A DNA stretch of 64,000 nucleotides from an uncultured SAR86 cluster bacterium (GCA_902595065.1 CACJOM010000003.1:1-64000); one strand, 5' to 3'. Shown: positions 28,601-35,499, numbered from the stretch's first letter. The notes: generated by a model not told the origin, from the sequence alone. Numbers and translations are program-made.

Positions 28601-29044
28601 CCAACTTCAGGTTCAGCCTCGATGAGTGGGGCAGCGGTGATGAATGTGGCTTATCGTTATAATCAAACCGGCACCAACTACGACGTCCATAAATACACCA
28701 CCACGGCCGATGTGGCAGCCACCTTTAACTGGGGATCCAGTGGTTATTCTGGTACTCTAGCCTTCACCAATTTTGATGACAAGAATCCGATCGTTTCAAA
28801 TGCTGGCTTTGCATCGTTTAATGTTGCAATTAGCGGCACCGATAACACCTACACGGGTAATTCAACCGACAGCTTAGATAATTCTTGGTTGGGTGGCGCA
28901 TCTGTGGCTGGAGCTTTATATGGCGATTCATCACCCGATGAGAGTGGCGGCAGGGTAAATGTGAATTTATATAAATCAGGTGATACTGGCACAGCTGGAG
29001 CTAATGATTTTTATTTCGCTGAAGGGATTTATTTGGTTGATTAA
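22619..29044 (+). CDS. Giant secreted FecR/cadherin-like repeat protein
   Basis: A 2141-residue protein. A signal peptide (about 1-28) is followed by a FecR-type domain (about 50-150, containing LLDGTAFSVGPNSSVVLDRF and TNSATVGIRGG). Next comes an acidic linker with PAEET-type repeats (about 200-380), then eight tandem cadherin-like domains (about 385-1135), each with a DYET motif and SDGVN- or DVNE-type ends that bind Ca2+ in this fold. The last 1000 residues are unrecognised, with a patch near 1355-1410 (RVFVIHGEHSGW) resembling a glutamine-amidotransferase-like fold. Two disulfide-capable cysteine pairs occur in the C-terminal part. DNA here looks richer in GC than its neighbours. It is likely a surface adhesin or sensor. 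Confidence 0.8.
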   Translation: MLQMMKYLQNFSLLFLITSFSIINGLTQEQIGVASAVNKNTTDLTLDQERKLIDAGYEIIQNHTIETDGIGRAQMMLLDGTAFSVGPNSSVVLDRFIYNPETAEGSLEVTARGLLRIVGGKVTKKQPALIRTNSATVGIRGGIGIVQTNGPQTNATFLYGTEMTVTPNCVDLDTFGDQCSPDFATTVTEPGFSVSVESEDSEPSEPVEVTEESLDAIQEELEAPEEAPEEEPAAEETPAEETQEEESAAEETPAEETQEEGSAAEETPAEETPAEETAPESIEAESEAPAEVETETEVASDDAGDSTDIEVDESLLDSSGVSDASSDVEPEDLGTADDYEVAIEAETVEADDANEDPTGEVAEEVAESTQETTVEVAPIFQVNAGESVESISENLVNETLTPLVFINPGELDYTITISGADAELVEFDEETLTINLISALDYETQTTLSFTVTIESENADVSEIEVLLDVTNIDEPIELTSNLLADSFAENLDLQSAILESTAVDPEGGDISFTLSGEGSENFSVDENGNISLLAELDYETTTSYSLILTASDGVNDTVFEINFSVIDIDEPVILVASTSATSFAEDSLTGINIGTASATDPEGNTVTYSLSGTGSENFSVDDAGNISLINSLDYETATSYTLSLNASDGVNTTTFELIITVDDVNEAPSLSNTLAASSFAENVSTGTIIATASASDPESQAITYSLSGTGSEYFTIDSSGNVTLAAGLDYETATSYTLTLNASDGVNTTSSNLIITVDDVNEAPSLSNTLAASSFAENIATGTTIATASASDPESQTITYSLSGTGSENFAVDSSGNITLASSLDYETSTSYSLTLTASDGTNSTSNTISINVDDVIELSIALASSSVSLSETAASGTSVTTTSTTTDGSGSVTYSLSGTGSDQFSVSADGTITTAATLDYETTSTYSLTLTASDGVNTVSENLTITITDVRLSISASLASASQSEGLSTGTTIATSSSSNAEGTVTYSLTDADNKFSINSSTGEVTLANALDYETKTSHEFTITATDGVTTTSETFTLSVSDLKINTLAVTLANSGAALAESSSSGTTVGSSSITNPESETVSYSLSGTGSSNFAVDSSGNITTNATLDYETAKSYTLTLTATAGGNTTTDAFTVNVGNVEELESAVLRYSADYNSVSRSGFSATATRGPSGSSLAAYTLEQVGTTNSTAITSVDDTTNNYVPVEINSGTALNWRYYFPVDTSGNGQFAFAPNSSALDGKYYSPLGTAVTTTIANADFLTAGRLEGAEYWFMTTDKAAANINYTSKTAISGLNVRFTNGYAGYVDGFQTANQTLGNPFAITINNNDNNTLDYTFSDIENYQVLVHGIGQYNASGNFDSTEQAVVRQFLQQEGRVFVIHGEHSGWNLQNNEIMTFLESIMSGSDFSYSGGGTMQQFNFTYGGTTFQNSAGRSASSSSLNCPINLNTYCYGTWAFFPASMTDSEYVSDVIVWLDVDLPRPSYGTHEVTIDILQYAQTLSSGSDTSSTYNLYEDQVTLAGEVYKDANFVSFTNGNKRVIAMAVIPIENFAASGTSNDYFIPNFIPKTLWSYGDVGHDYCLGVGNNASACNTYDNYYDFSSIALDSSDMLDTSRFNGSTNELPEGQSMWWQVLNPSGIGVGLWAQISLKDSYDGASGNTTRDDQQSLLNVVISNVDYRKNDTTRYSAGDTGLGMDGYHYWSYQGATNADNDGLGINYGTSPIECATSNDSGCFWGDSSNQPGGAMITSSDPYKSGNMTLGVNYNSNNDTFSTGSFNISAVVQDVKPSSSSYADYASLSDFRSSDFYSSSATGYSGFFSGILEFDVSGTGNSQLSSIRSSSTLASFTFDTTNDDVQVVAPMTISAAPSNNYTSNWSTVDTGSMTLKFGDATNDEAKSAYISSEVFAAEIQDDGAQIDGTSGGSNNLAGVMVSYNTIDKEDTDLFHTGGNDSMPDTAYSTWGFWAMSAIDVSPNAGTQNASVHLGTWVGGEVVDQSEIPTSGSASMSGAAVMNVAYRYNQTGTNYDVHKYTTTADVAATFNWGSSGYSGTLAFTNFDDKNPIVSNAGFASFNVAISGTDNTYTGNSTDSLDNSWLGGASVAGALYGDSSPDESGGRVNVNLYKSGDTGTAGANDFYFAEGIYLVD
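23281..23460 (+). repeat. Degenerate tandem repeat encoding PAEET-type acidic peptides
   Basis: Short units encoding AAEETPAEET and variants recur about five times inside the giant surface protein gene. They form the acidic, proline-bearing linker between the FecR domain and the cadherin-like domains. Such runs often vary in copy number. Confidence 0.7.
24611..25190 (+). repeat. Near-identical 288-base cadherin-like repeats
   Basis: The segment beginning GTCAATGAAGCGCC at 24611 recurs as GTTAATGAAGCGCC at 24899, exactly 288 bases (96 codons) later, and the following stretch encoding SLSNTLAASSFAEN is almost unchanged. This is the most recent duplication within the eight-domain array. Confidence 0.8.
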
Positions 29045-29092
29045 TTGAAATGGTTGTAAATGAAAAACTTATCTTTATGATTAGGAGCTGAT

Positions 29093-29830
29093 ATGAATAG
29101 TTTTGTAGAGTTTTTTTTAAAAATTAGAAATAGCAGTATTTTTAGTGGCATTGTCATTGCTGTTATTGTTGCATCTGCGATTTATGCAGGTGTCAGCTCT
29201 TATGATATATCACCTGAGTACACCGTTTACTTGGATCTATTCGATTATGCCATCACCTTATTTTTCTTGATCGAGATCATTATTCGAATGATATCTGAGC
29301 GTTCATTGGTTAAATTCTTTAGCGATGGTTGGAACATTTTTGACTTTTTAATAGTGACCATATCCTTGGTACCAATTAACAATGTTGAAAGTGTCTTTGT
29401 AGCTAGATTGCTGAGAATTATTCGGGTGCTAAGAATCATCACCGTGGTGCCAGCTTTCCGTCATATCATTGACTCACTTATCAAAACCATTCCAAGAGTC
29501 GGTTTTATAGCTTTGCTCATGTTTATCTTTATGTATGTATGGGGCGCAATAGGAACCATGTTCTTTGGCAAGGTGGATCCAGAAAATTGGGGCAATATTG
29601 GCTTGGCTTTAATTACTCTTGTGCAAGTTGCAACTTATGATGACTGGGCAAATATTATGGCTCAGGTCATTGAAGTTTATCCATATGCATGGATCTTTTT
29701 TGTTTCATTTATCATCATCAATGCTGTAATTTTGCTTAACATGGTCATTGGTGTGATCGTCGATGTCATGACCGGCGGAACCGGAATTGATGATCTGGTC
29801 AATCCAAATAAAAAAGAGCCTACTGAGTAG
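29093..29830 (+). CDS. Voltage-gated cation channel, NaChBac type, with TYDDW filter
   Basis: A 245-residue single-domain six-helix channel. S1-S3 lie at about 15-35, 46-66 and 79-94. S4 carries R105, R108, R111 and R114 at every third position. S5 is about 136-156, the pore loop about 168-188 and S6 about 198-225. The filter reads T181 Y D D W A N187, where NaChBac-type sodium channels have TLESW. Aspartates at these two positions recall CavAb, the calcium-selective variant of NavAb with TLDDWSD. AGGAGCTG precedes the ATG. It lies 48 bases after the giant surface protein gene and overlaps the convergent dehydratase gene by 11 bases. Ion selectivity is predicted, not shown. Confidence 0.88.
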   Translation: MNSFVEFFLKIRNSSIFSGIVIAVIVASAIYAGVSSYDISPEYTVYLDLFDYAITLFFLIEIIIRMISERSLVKFFSDGWNIFDFLIVTISLVPINNVESVFVARLLRIIRVLRIITVVPAFRHIIDSLIKTIPRVGFIALLMFIFMYVWGAIGTMFFGKVDPENWGNIGLALITLVQVATYDDWANIMAQVIEVYPYAWIFFVSFIIINAVILLNMVIGVIVDVMTGGTGIDDLVNPNKKEPTE

Positions 29831-30806
29831 CTTTAGCTAAACACTCAGCAAAGGTTTTTTGATCAACATTGCCTCCAGATAGCATGACTAAAGTTCTTGA
29901 GCCTTTGAACCTCTCTTTGTTTTCTAACAAGCAAGCCAAGGCTACGGCTCCGCTAGGTTCAAGTTTTATATTCAAGCGATTAAAAGCAAATCGCATAGCA
30001 TTACAGACCGCTTGATCTGATGCAGATAACCCTTTGACTCCAAAATGAGTATTGATGGCAAAAGGTATTTCACCAGGGGTAGGTGTTAGCAAACCATCGC
30101 ATAATCCACCTCGGTTGGTATCCATCGCAACTCTCTCATTTTTTTCAAAGGATAATTGATGATCGTTCCATTCTTCAGGCTCAGCAGTGAAGACGTTACA
30201 TTCAGGATTAATATGTTTAATGGAGATACACGAACCTGCTGTCAAACCGCCACCCCCAGCACAAATAATCGCATTATCTAATTTAGGGTTTTTAGCATCG
30301 TTTATTACTTCATAAGCTGCAGTACCCTGGCCATAAATTGTTTCAAGAGCATCGTAAGGATTAATAATGACTAGATTTTTTTCTTTGGCTATTTCTCTGC
30401 TCATTTCTTCTCTGCTTTCAGTGCGTCGATCGTAGTAAATCACTTCAGCGCCCAAAGCTTTTGCATTAGCAATTTTTCTTTCTGGCGCATCTTTGGGCAT
30501 CACCACTGTTGCTGGTGTATTAAATACTTTGGCTGCATGCGCAACACCTTGAGCATGATTCCCAGAAGAGTAAGCTATCACGCCTCGCTTCAATTCATCT
30601 TTTGAAAGCCTCGAGATGGCAGAAAGCGCACCTCTTACCTTAAAAGAGCCTGTGATTTGCAAAGACTCAGGTTTGAACAGGAACCTGCCATCCAATTCTT
30701 CATTTAGATCAGGACAAGTAACAAGTTGTGTATGATGTATGTGGGGTGAAATGAGATGATAAGTTTTAACAACCTCATCAAACCAAACATTTGGTTCAAG
30801 TTTCAT
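29820..30806 (-). CDS. PLP-dependent threonine/serine dehydratase (racemase-like)
   Basis: A 328-residue fold-type II PLP enzyme. The lysine that holds PLP lies in GSFKVRGA near residue 53, the SSGNHAQGVA loop near 80 binds the substrate carboxylate, and a glycine-rich phosphate loop CAGGGGLTAG is near 178. It lacks a regulatory ACT domain, so it resembles catabolic threonine dehydratases and serine racemases. It follows the YwaF-like gene by 5 bases and is probably in one transcript with it. Substrate choice between threonine, serine and hydroxyaspartate is open. Confidence 0.85.
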   Translation of the reverse strand: MKLEPNVWFDEVVKTYHLISPHIHHTQLVTCPDLNEELDGRFLFKPESLQITGSFKVRGALSAISRLSKDELKRGVIAYSSGNHAQGVAHAAKVFNTPATVVMPKDAPERKIANAKALGAEVIYYDRRTESREEMSREIAKEKNLVIINPYDALETIYGQGTAAYEVINDAKNPKLDNAIICAGGGGLTAGSCISIKHINPECNVFTAEPEEWNDHQLSFEKNERVAMDTNRGGLCDGLLTPTPGEIPFAINTHFGVKGLSASDQAVCNAMRFAFNRLNIKLEPSGAVALACLLENKERFKGSRTLVMLSGGNVDQKTFAECLAKATQ

Positions 30807-30811
30807 ATAGC

Positions 30812-31519
30812 TTATTTCTGTTTAAGTTTATCTTTTATCTGTAGCGGCAAATAAGCAATATAAAACAGAATGATCGCCAATGGAATTGTTCCAATCAAAT
30901 GAAGTGGAGGATCTGGAAAATAATCCATCAAAGTTCCTTCAACGGGTCGATCTGCTAGGTACCAATAGTTTGCGGGAGGCCCAATTATAAGATTGGCAAT
31001 GTAAACAAAAATTAATAGCGCCAGGGTTACACCTATCACTTTAGGTATATCACTTAGGATAGGCCTTTCTTTGTTGACCATCAGTACATAAAAAACCGCT
31101 AACAAGATTAAGCTATGACCCCAAAAAAATGGTGAATACTCCCCGTGAGGAAATCCGTAAATTAGATCTGGCGTTGCCAAAGCCATGGTTGCACCGCAGA
31201 TACCCCAAAAATAGGCGCAGTGAAAAAGAATTTTTGGAGCATTTTGTTTTAAGAGGTACACAATCATTGCCAGCATTGAAAAATCACACATGTGCATAGG
31301 GAATTCACCTTTCCAAGGCAGATCAAATAGCAGCACATCGTAAATGGGCTGAGTGACCATGTGTAAAATCATAATGCCTGCAAGAATTTTTCCGCCTTGA
31401 GTCTGTTTGGCTGGACTTTGATTTGCAAAGTATTTGGGATATGCATAAATCACAACAGCACATATCAACAAAGTAACCAAATGCTGAGTGCCAAAAACTT
31501 CAAATGCTGGATAATTCAT
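30812..31519 (-). CDS. YwaF/TIGR02206-like integral membrane protein
   Basis: A 235-residue protein with about six to seven membrane helices. The pattern FEVFGTQHLVTLL at the N-terminus, the PMHMCDFSMLAM segment near residue 75 and PPANYWYLADRP near 183 match the TIGR02206 (YwaF) family. Its biochemical role is unknown. It is the first gene of a two-gene unit with the dehydratase. Confidence 0.75.
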   Translation of the reverse strand: MNYPAFEVFGTQHLVTLLICAVVIYAYPKYFANQSPAKQTQGGKILAGIMILHMVTQPIYDVLLFDLPWKGEFPMHMCDFSMLAMIVYLLKQNAPKILFHCAYFWGICGATMALATPDLIYGFPHGEYSPFFWGHSLILLAVFYVLMVNKERPILSDIPKVIGVTLALLIFVYIANLIIGPPANYWYLADRPVEGTLMDYFPDPPLHLIGTIPLAIILFYIAYLPLQIKDKLKQK

Positions 31520-31603
31520 TTTGCATGCAATATTTTTGAATCTATATTAGCTCAGACTTTCTAAAAAAACACCTTTTAAAAAGTCTATGCGAATCTTTTG
31601 AAA

Positions 31604-32236
31604 TTAGTCGTAGTTATATTTTACGCTGCAGCCATACGCAGTGGTCGAATTTATAGCCAGTGATTGCTTGGCAATCAGTTGATCCATTTGGGAGCTAATA
31701 TAGTTTATAGCTTTGTTAAAAGGGGTATCAAAAAACTGCATACCACGACCAATATCATCAATGGCGCCTTTGTATCTAAGAATTCCATTTGCATCAATCA
31801 TGTACATGTGAGGCGTAGTTTTAGCGCCATACAGCATCCCCACTTCGCCTGATTCATCTATCAGGACATGGGAAGGACTGGCTTTTCTGGATTTTGTCAA
31901 TTCGTTAGCTTTTTCTGAGCTAACATGGCCTTGATCGCCAGGAGTTGAGGAGATAATGCTCAACCAAATAACCCCTGCATTCCTTGCCATCTTTTGAATG
32001 CTTTGCATGTTATTTTCATTGTAATGTCTTGCCACATAGGGGCACTCATGATTGGTCCATTCTAATATCACTGGAGTTCCTTTTAGATCAGATAACTGAA
32101 TGATCTTTCCGTAGCTATTAACCGCTTTAAAGTTTGGCGCTTCTTCATTGATAGCAGGGTTTTGTAATTTAATTTCTGCTGCATAAGTTGCAGTTGTAAT
32201 AGAAAAAAAGGTGATAAAAGTTAAAAAGAGTTTCAT
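31604..32236 (-). CDS. Periplasmic redoxin (peroxiredoxin-like, ECPY motif)
   Basis: A 210-residue exported thiol protein. The signal peptide ends near TYAAE (about residue 20). The thioredoxin-fold domain contains LEWTNHECPYVARHY, with the reactive cysteine in CPY and no resolving cysteine in CxxC position, followed by PHMYMIDANG as the cis-proline loop. This is the AhpC/TSA-like group often annotated as redoxin domain proteins. Its ATG overlaps the dsbD stop codon, so DsbD may be its electron donor. A C-terminal cysteine (YGCSVKY) could act as the partner. Confidence 0.8.
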   Translation of the reverse strand: MKLFLTFITFFSITTATYAAEIKLQNPAINEEAPNFKAVNSYGKIIQLSDLKGTPVILEWTNHECPYVARHYNENNMQSIQKMARNAGVIWLSIISSTPGDQGHVSSEKANELTKSRKASPSHVLIDESGEVGMLYGAKTTPHMYMIDANGILRYKGAIDDIGRGMQFFDTPFNKAINYISSQMDQLIAKQSLAINSTTAYGCSVKYNYD

Positions 32237-34182
32237 TGCATTGATTTAATTAGTAAATCTTCTGTTAACACAGCTGGTAAGATTTTCGATTCAGTCATAC
32301 CAGGCTTCCAGAAAATATATAATGGAATCCCAGTGCGTTCATATTTAGCTAACCCAACGGCTATCTCTTCATTACGATTTGTCCAGTCAGCTTTGATATA
32401 GGTGATGTTTTGCTCTTTTATATATTCTTTCACTTTATCTCTGGCAAGTGCAGTTTTTTCATTCGTTTGGCAGGTAATGCACCAAGCCGCAGTAAAGTTA
32501 ATTAAGTATGCTTGATTTTGAGCTTGCAAGTCAGACTCAATGGTTAAGCTCCATTGCTCAGCAGAAGCATCTGCCACCAGCCCATTAGGGTTCTCAGGTA
32601 GGTTATAAAAAATCTGTACAGCTGCAAGAAGAGTTGCAAGCATGCCAATCCATTTCCAACGACCTTTAAATGTTGCAATCATCCAAATTGCAATTCCAAG
32701 AATTAATCCAAGTATTAGCAATAAAATTAGAGCATCTCCCGAAGTTTGCACCATGAATACCCACATGAGCCAAAGTGCTGTGGCTATCATGGGAAAGGCA
32801 AAGAATTGTTTGAGTGTTTCCATCCAAGCTCCCGGCTGAGGAAGGGCGCTGATCCAATCAGGTTTTAGAGCTAACAATAAATATGGTCCTGCAAAACCTA
32901 AACCGAGTGCAAGAAAGATTGGCAGTGTTGCGAAGGAGGGCTGTAAGAGGGCATAGCCAATAGCAGCTCCCATAAACGGAGCGGTACAAGGAGACGCAAC
33001 CACCACAGCCAAAACGCCAGTGAAAAAAGAACCCGAATAGTCATTTCTAGACTGCACAGACGATCCTAGAGTTGTTAAACCTGATGCAAAATTGATATTG
33101 GTTAAAAGTATAAGACCAATGCCTAGCATGATGAGTGTCAAAATTCCAACTACAACAGGAGACTGAAGTTGATAGCCCCAGCCGATCATGGATCCAGTTG
33201 ACCTGATAATGATTAAGGCAGTGGCAATTGACAAAAATGTGGACATCACTCCGCCAACAAAAGAGAGGGCATGGTTTCTGATTTTGCTGTTATCGTCGCC
33301 TCCCATGGAGACAAAACTTAAAACTTTAAGAGAAATAACTGGAAATACACAGGGCATTAAATTCAAAATCAATCCACCAATCAAAGCAAACAATATGGCT
33401 TGCCACAAAGACATACTAGAGCTTGATTCAAGCTGTTCTTCAATTAGAAAACCCTTATCATCGATACTCAAAATACCTGAAAAGAAGGGCACTTCATCAT
33501 TTAAGACAGGAACAGTAATTTCATAGAGGTCATCACCCAGGCTATCAAGCTGCTGGGTTGGTGTATAAGCAAATAAATTATCTTCTCTTGGAAAAAGGTA
33601 TGCTTTTTCAAAAGGCTGAGAAAACTTAAATTTAGTTTTTAAACTGTCGCCCTTAACCAGACTTTCAGTTTGGATTATTTTTGATGGGAGACGTTGAACA
33701 GCCTCATCAACCAGAACATTTGGCGCTGCAGATGATAAATCAAGAACTAAAGATGCTTTTTCTGGAATGCAAATATCTGCACAAATTAAAAAATTAAAAT
33801 CAACACTGATAGAAGAAAGCTCTACATCAAGAGAACGAAAGACCTTGAATGGAAAAACAGCATCACCCTCATAGCCGAAAGTCATTAATGGCGGATAGGG
33901 AATTGTTACAGGTGTAGGCCAGTCTACATTCTCAACAATAACACCCTCATCGACATTCCATTTTGCTTCAAAGGGGCTTCCAGAGTCACCTGGATTTTCC
34001 CAGTAGGTGTGCCAACCTTCCTGCATTTCTAGTCGCACACCAACATAAAAGGACTCTTGCTGAGAGTTTTGAAGATTTGTGATTAAACTTGCTCTTGCAT
34101 GTCCTGTTTCTACAGGATTTGACGCAACTAAAGTGCAAAGAAAAAGACTGCAAGCTAAGAAGATTCTTTTCATGTCTTTCAT
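32233..34182 (-). CDS. dsbD: DsbD-type thiol:disulfide interchange protein
   Basis: Carries electrons from cytoplasmic thioredoxin to periplasmic thiol proteins. The 649-residue form has a signal peptide, a periplasmic N-terminal domain (about 20-250) with a FLICADICIPE cysteine pair, eight membrane helices including NLMPCVFPVISLK and VASPCTAPFMGAAIG with the two key cysteines, and a C-terminal thioredoxin domain with WCITC (C568 and C571). The reading frame extends to a TTG at 34230; the ATG at 34182 precedes the signal peptide, though an ATG at 34173 is also possible. It is coupled to the redoxin gene and separated from hsp20 by a terminator. Confidence 0.88.
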   Translation of the reverse strand: MKDMKRIFLACSLFLCTLVASNPVETGHARASLITNLQNSQQESFYVGVRLEMQEGWHTYWENPGDSGSPFEAKWNVDEGVIVENVDWPTPVTIPYPPLMTFGYEGDAVFPFKVFRSLDVELSSISVDFNFLICADICIPEKASLVLDLSSAAPNVLVDEAVQRLPSKIIQTESLVKGDSLKTKFKFSQPFEKAYLFPREDNLFAYTPTQQLDSLGDDLYEITVPVLNDEVPFFSGILSIDDKGFLIEEQLESSSSMSLWQAILFALIGGLILNLMPCVFPVISLKVLSFVSMGGDDNSKIRNHALSFVGGVMSTFLSIATALIIIRSTGSMIGWGYQLQSPVVVGILTLIMLGIGLILLTNINFASGLTTLGSSVQSRNDYSGSFFTGVLAVVVASPCTAPFMGAAIGYALLQPSFATLPIFLALGLGFAGPYLLLALKPDWISALPQPGAWMETLKQFFAFPMIATALWLMWVFMVQTSGDALILLLILGLILGIAIWMIATFKGRWKWIGMLATLLAAVQIFYNLPENPNGLVADASAEQWSLTIESDLQAQNQAYLINFTAAWCITCQTNEKTALARDKVKEYIKEQNITYIKADWTNRNEEIAVGLAKYERTGIPLYIFWKPGMTESKILPAVLTEDLLIKSMQ

Positions 34183-34195
34183 GTTAAACCATTGT

Positions 34196-34223
34196 AATAA
34201 AAAGGGGGAGCAAAGGCTCCCCC
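34196..34223 (-). terminator. Rho-independent terminator of the small heat-shock gene
   Basis: GGGGGAGC at 34204-34211 pairs perfectly with GCTCCCCC at 34216-34223 around a 4-base loop. Read on the minus strand, the stem is followed by TTTTTATT. It lies just after the hsp20 stop and before dsbD. Confidence 0.9.
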
Positions 34224-34240
34224 GATCCAAATTGATTGTA

Positions 34241-34693
34241 TTACTTACTGCCTAAAATTTTTGGAGTTTTAATATCAATCGAACGAGGTTTTTGAGCATC
34301 TGGAATAATTTTTTCCAGCGCAATGGTCAACATTCCATTGACCAAATCAGCACCATGAACTTCAACATTTTCAGCTAAAGTAAACTGTTGCTTAAATGCT
34401 CTTTGAGCTATGCCTTGATAGACAACTTCATTTGAATCATTTAGCAATTCAGCTTTAGGGCCTTTGTGCTCAATCGTTAATACGCCCTCTGCCAATTCAA
34501 TGTTCAGGTCCTCACGAGACAGACCAGCAACAGCAACATCGATAAAGATCTGATTTTGATCTCTTCTAATGTTATAAGGCGGATAGCTTGAAGATCTCTC
34601 TGTAGTTTCAGAGAATCTCTGCAATCTATCAAACAGGCTTTCAAACCCTAACACACGAGTTGTTAGGAACGGATCGGTAAAATTAAGTACCAT
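34241..34693 (-). CDS. Small heat-shock protein, Hsp20/IbpA family
   Basis: A 150-residue ATP-independent chaperone that holds unfolded proteins. The N-terminus has the IbpA-like FDRLQRF segment. The alpha-crystallin domain spans about 38-130, beginning YPPYNIRRDQNQIFIDVAVAG split over the first strands and including GVLTIEHKG. An unusually strong ribosome binding site (AGGAGG at 34701-34706) precedes the ATG. The leader carries two matched hairpins that may control expression, and a terminator follows the gene. The C-terminal IxI-type tail appears as IDIKTPKIL. Confidence 0.92.
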   Translation of the reverse strand: MVLNFTDPFLTTRVLGFESLFDRLQRFSETTERSSSYPPYNIRRDQNQIFIDVAVAGLSREDLNIELAEGVLTIEHKGPKAELLNDSNEVVYQGIAQRAFKQQFTLAENVEVHGADLVNGMLTIALEKIIPDAQKPRSIDIKTPKILGSK

Positions 34694-34724
34694 AATATAG
34701 TCCTCCTAGTAGCGACTAAAATGT

Positions 34725-34777
34725 GCATACCCAAATGGCATATGCGGTTAATAAACGTAGACCCAAATGGCATCTAC
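34725..34777 (-). promoter_or_regulatory. Two covarying hairpins in the hsp20 leader
   Basis: Two 21-base elements at 34725-34745 and 34757-34777 share the same 11-base centre (CCCAAATGGCA on the plus strand) but have different, still self-complementary 5-base arms: GCATA/TATGC and GTAGA/TCTAC. Two of five stem pairs change on both sides. Read as RNA the loop can extend the stem through a CC/GG pair with an AUUU tetraloop. They repeat every 32 bases and lie between the putative promoter and the ribosome binding site. Confidence 0.65.
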
Positions 34778-34783
34778 ATTATT

Positions 34784-34812
34784 TATGTAAGTACTGTTGG
34801 TGAAAATTCAAG
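34784..34812 (-). promoter_or_regulatory. Candidate promoter of the small heat-shock gene
   Basis: On the minus strand TTGAAT (complement of 34806-34811) and TACATA (complement of 34784-34789) are 16 bases apart. The -35 reads CTTGAA, as in sigma-32 promoters, but no CCCCAT-type -10 follows at the right spacing. Transcription from here would include both leader hairpins. Confidence 0.4.
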
Positions 34813-34828
34813 AAAAATAGTGAATAAT

Positions 34829-35395
34829 TTATTCGCTCCAGCGAGTTATAAATTTTTCAACATCAAGTTCGGGTATTTTTTTATTAGTGCCAGTAGCGGT
34901 GCCAACATACAAATATCCAATCACCTCGTGATCTGAGGTTAAATTTAAATACTCAGCTATTTTATTGTTAAAAGCAAATTTACCGGTCCGCCAAATTCCG
35001 GCATAGTTTTTTGCATGTAAAGCCAAGAGAATATTTTCTGCCGCAGTCGCAGTTGACAGCATTTGTTCCACCTTAGGAACCTTGGGATGTTCTGTGATTT
35101 TGGTAGTTAAAATAATCACCATGGGTGCTCTAAATGGTGCAGATTGATATTTTTCCATTTGCAAGGGAGTAACATCTTTTAGTTCATTCGAAGCAAATTT
35201 TATAAAAATCTCAGACAGTTTTTCCAAACCTTTTCCAGTCACTTCAATAAAACGTGATGGCCTTAGCCAGGCATGATCGGGAGCTCGAAGAGCTGCCTGA
35301 TAAATTTCATGCATCTCATCTTTTGAAGGAATGGGCGTTGTTAATTCACGAGGTGAATTTCTTGTTAGAAGATTTGTTATTGCATCCATGGACAT
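34829..35395 (-). CDS. Nitroreductase family protein (YdjA-like)
   Basis: A 188-residue FMN-dependent oxidoreductase. The N-terminal R-N-S region (LLTRNSPRELT), the ALRAPDHAWLRPSRF segment and the later LLALHAKNYAGIWRTG and VIGYLYVGT motifs match the small YdjA-type nitroreductases, which reduce nitro compounds, quinones or related substrates with NAD(P)H. It lies upstream of hsp20 on the same strand but with its own gap containing the hsp20 promoter. Substrate unknown. Confidence 0.88.
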   Translation of the reverse strand: MSMDAITNLLTRNSPRELTTPIPSKDEMHEIYQAALRAPDHAWLRPSRFIEVTGKGLEKLSEIFIKFASNELKDVTPLQMEKYQSAPFRAPMVIILTTKITEHPKVPKVEQMLSTATAAENILLALHAKNYAGIWRTGKFAFNNKIAEYLNLTSDHEVIGYLYVGTATGTNKKIPELDVEKFITRWSE

Positions 35396-35499
35396 ATTCT
35401 AATAGATGGATAATTTTTTTTTAATAAATACTCCAATCTTTTACGCTATCAGATTACACTTATGGATATGAGAAAAATTTACTTGAACTAAATTATTTT

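Noticed and set aside
31554-31586. AGACTTT/AAAGTCT inverted repeat after the redoxin gene as a terminator
   Set aside because: The stem is AT-rich, the loop is long and no T run follows on either strand.
34183-34230. TTG start for DsbD 16 codons upstream
   Set aside because: It would place residues before the signal peptide and lies in the terminator-to-gene gap; the ATG at 34182 fits better.
34721-34936. 71-residue plus-strand frame starting in the hsp20 leader
   Set aside because: It covers the hairpins and the nitroreductase 3' end, shows no family features and lacks a ribosome binding site.
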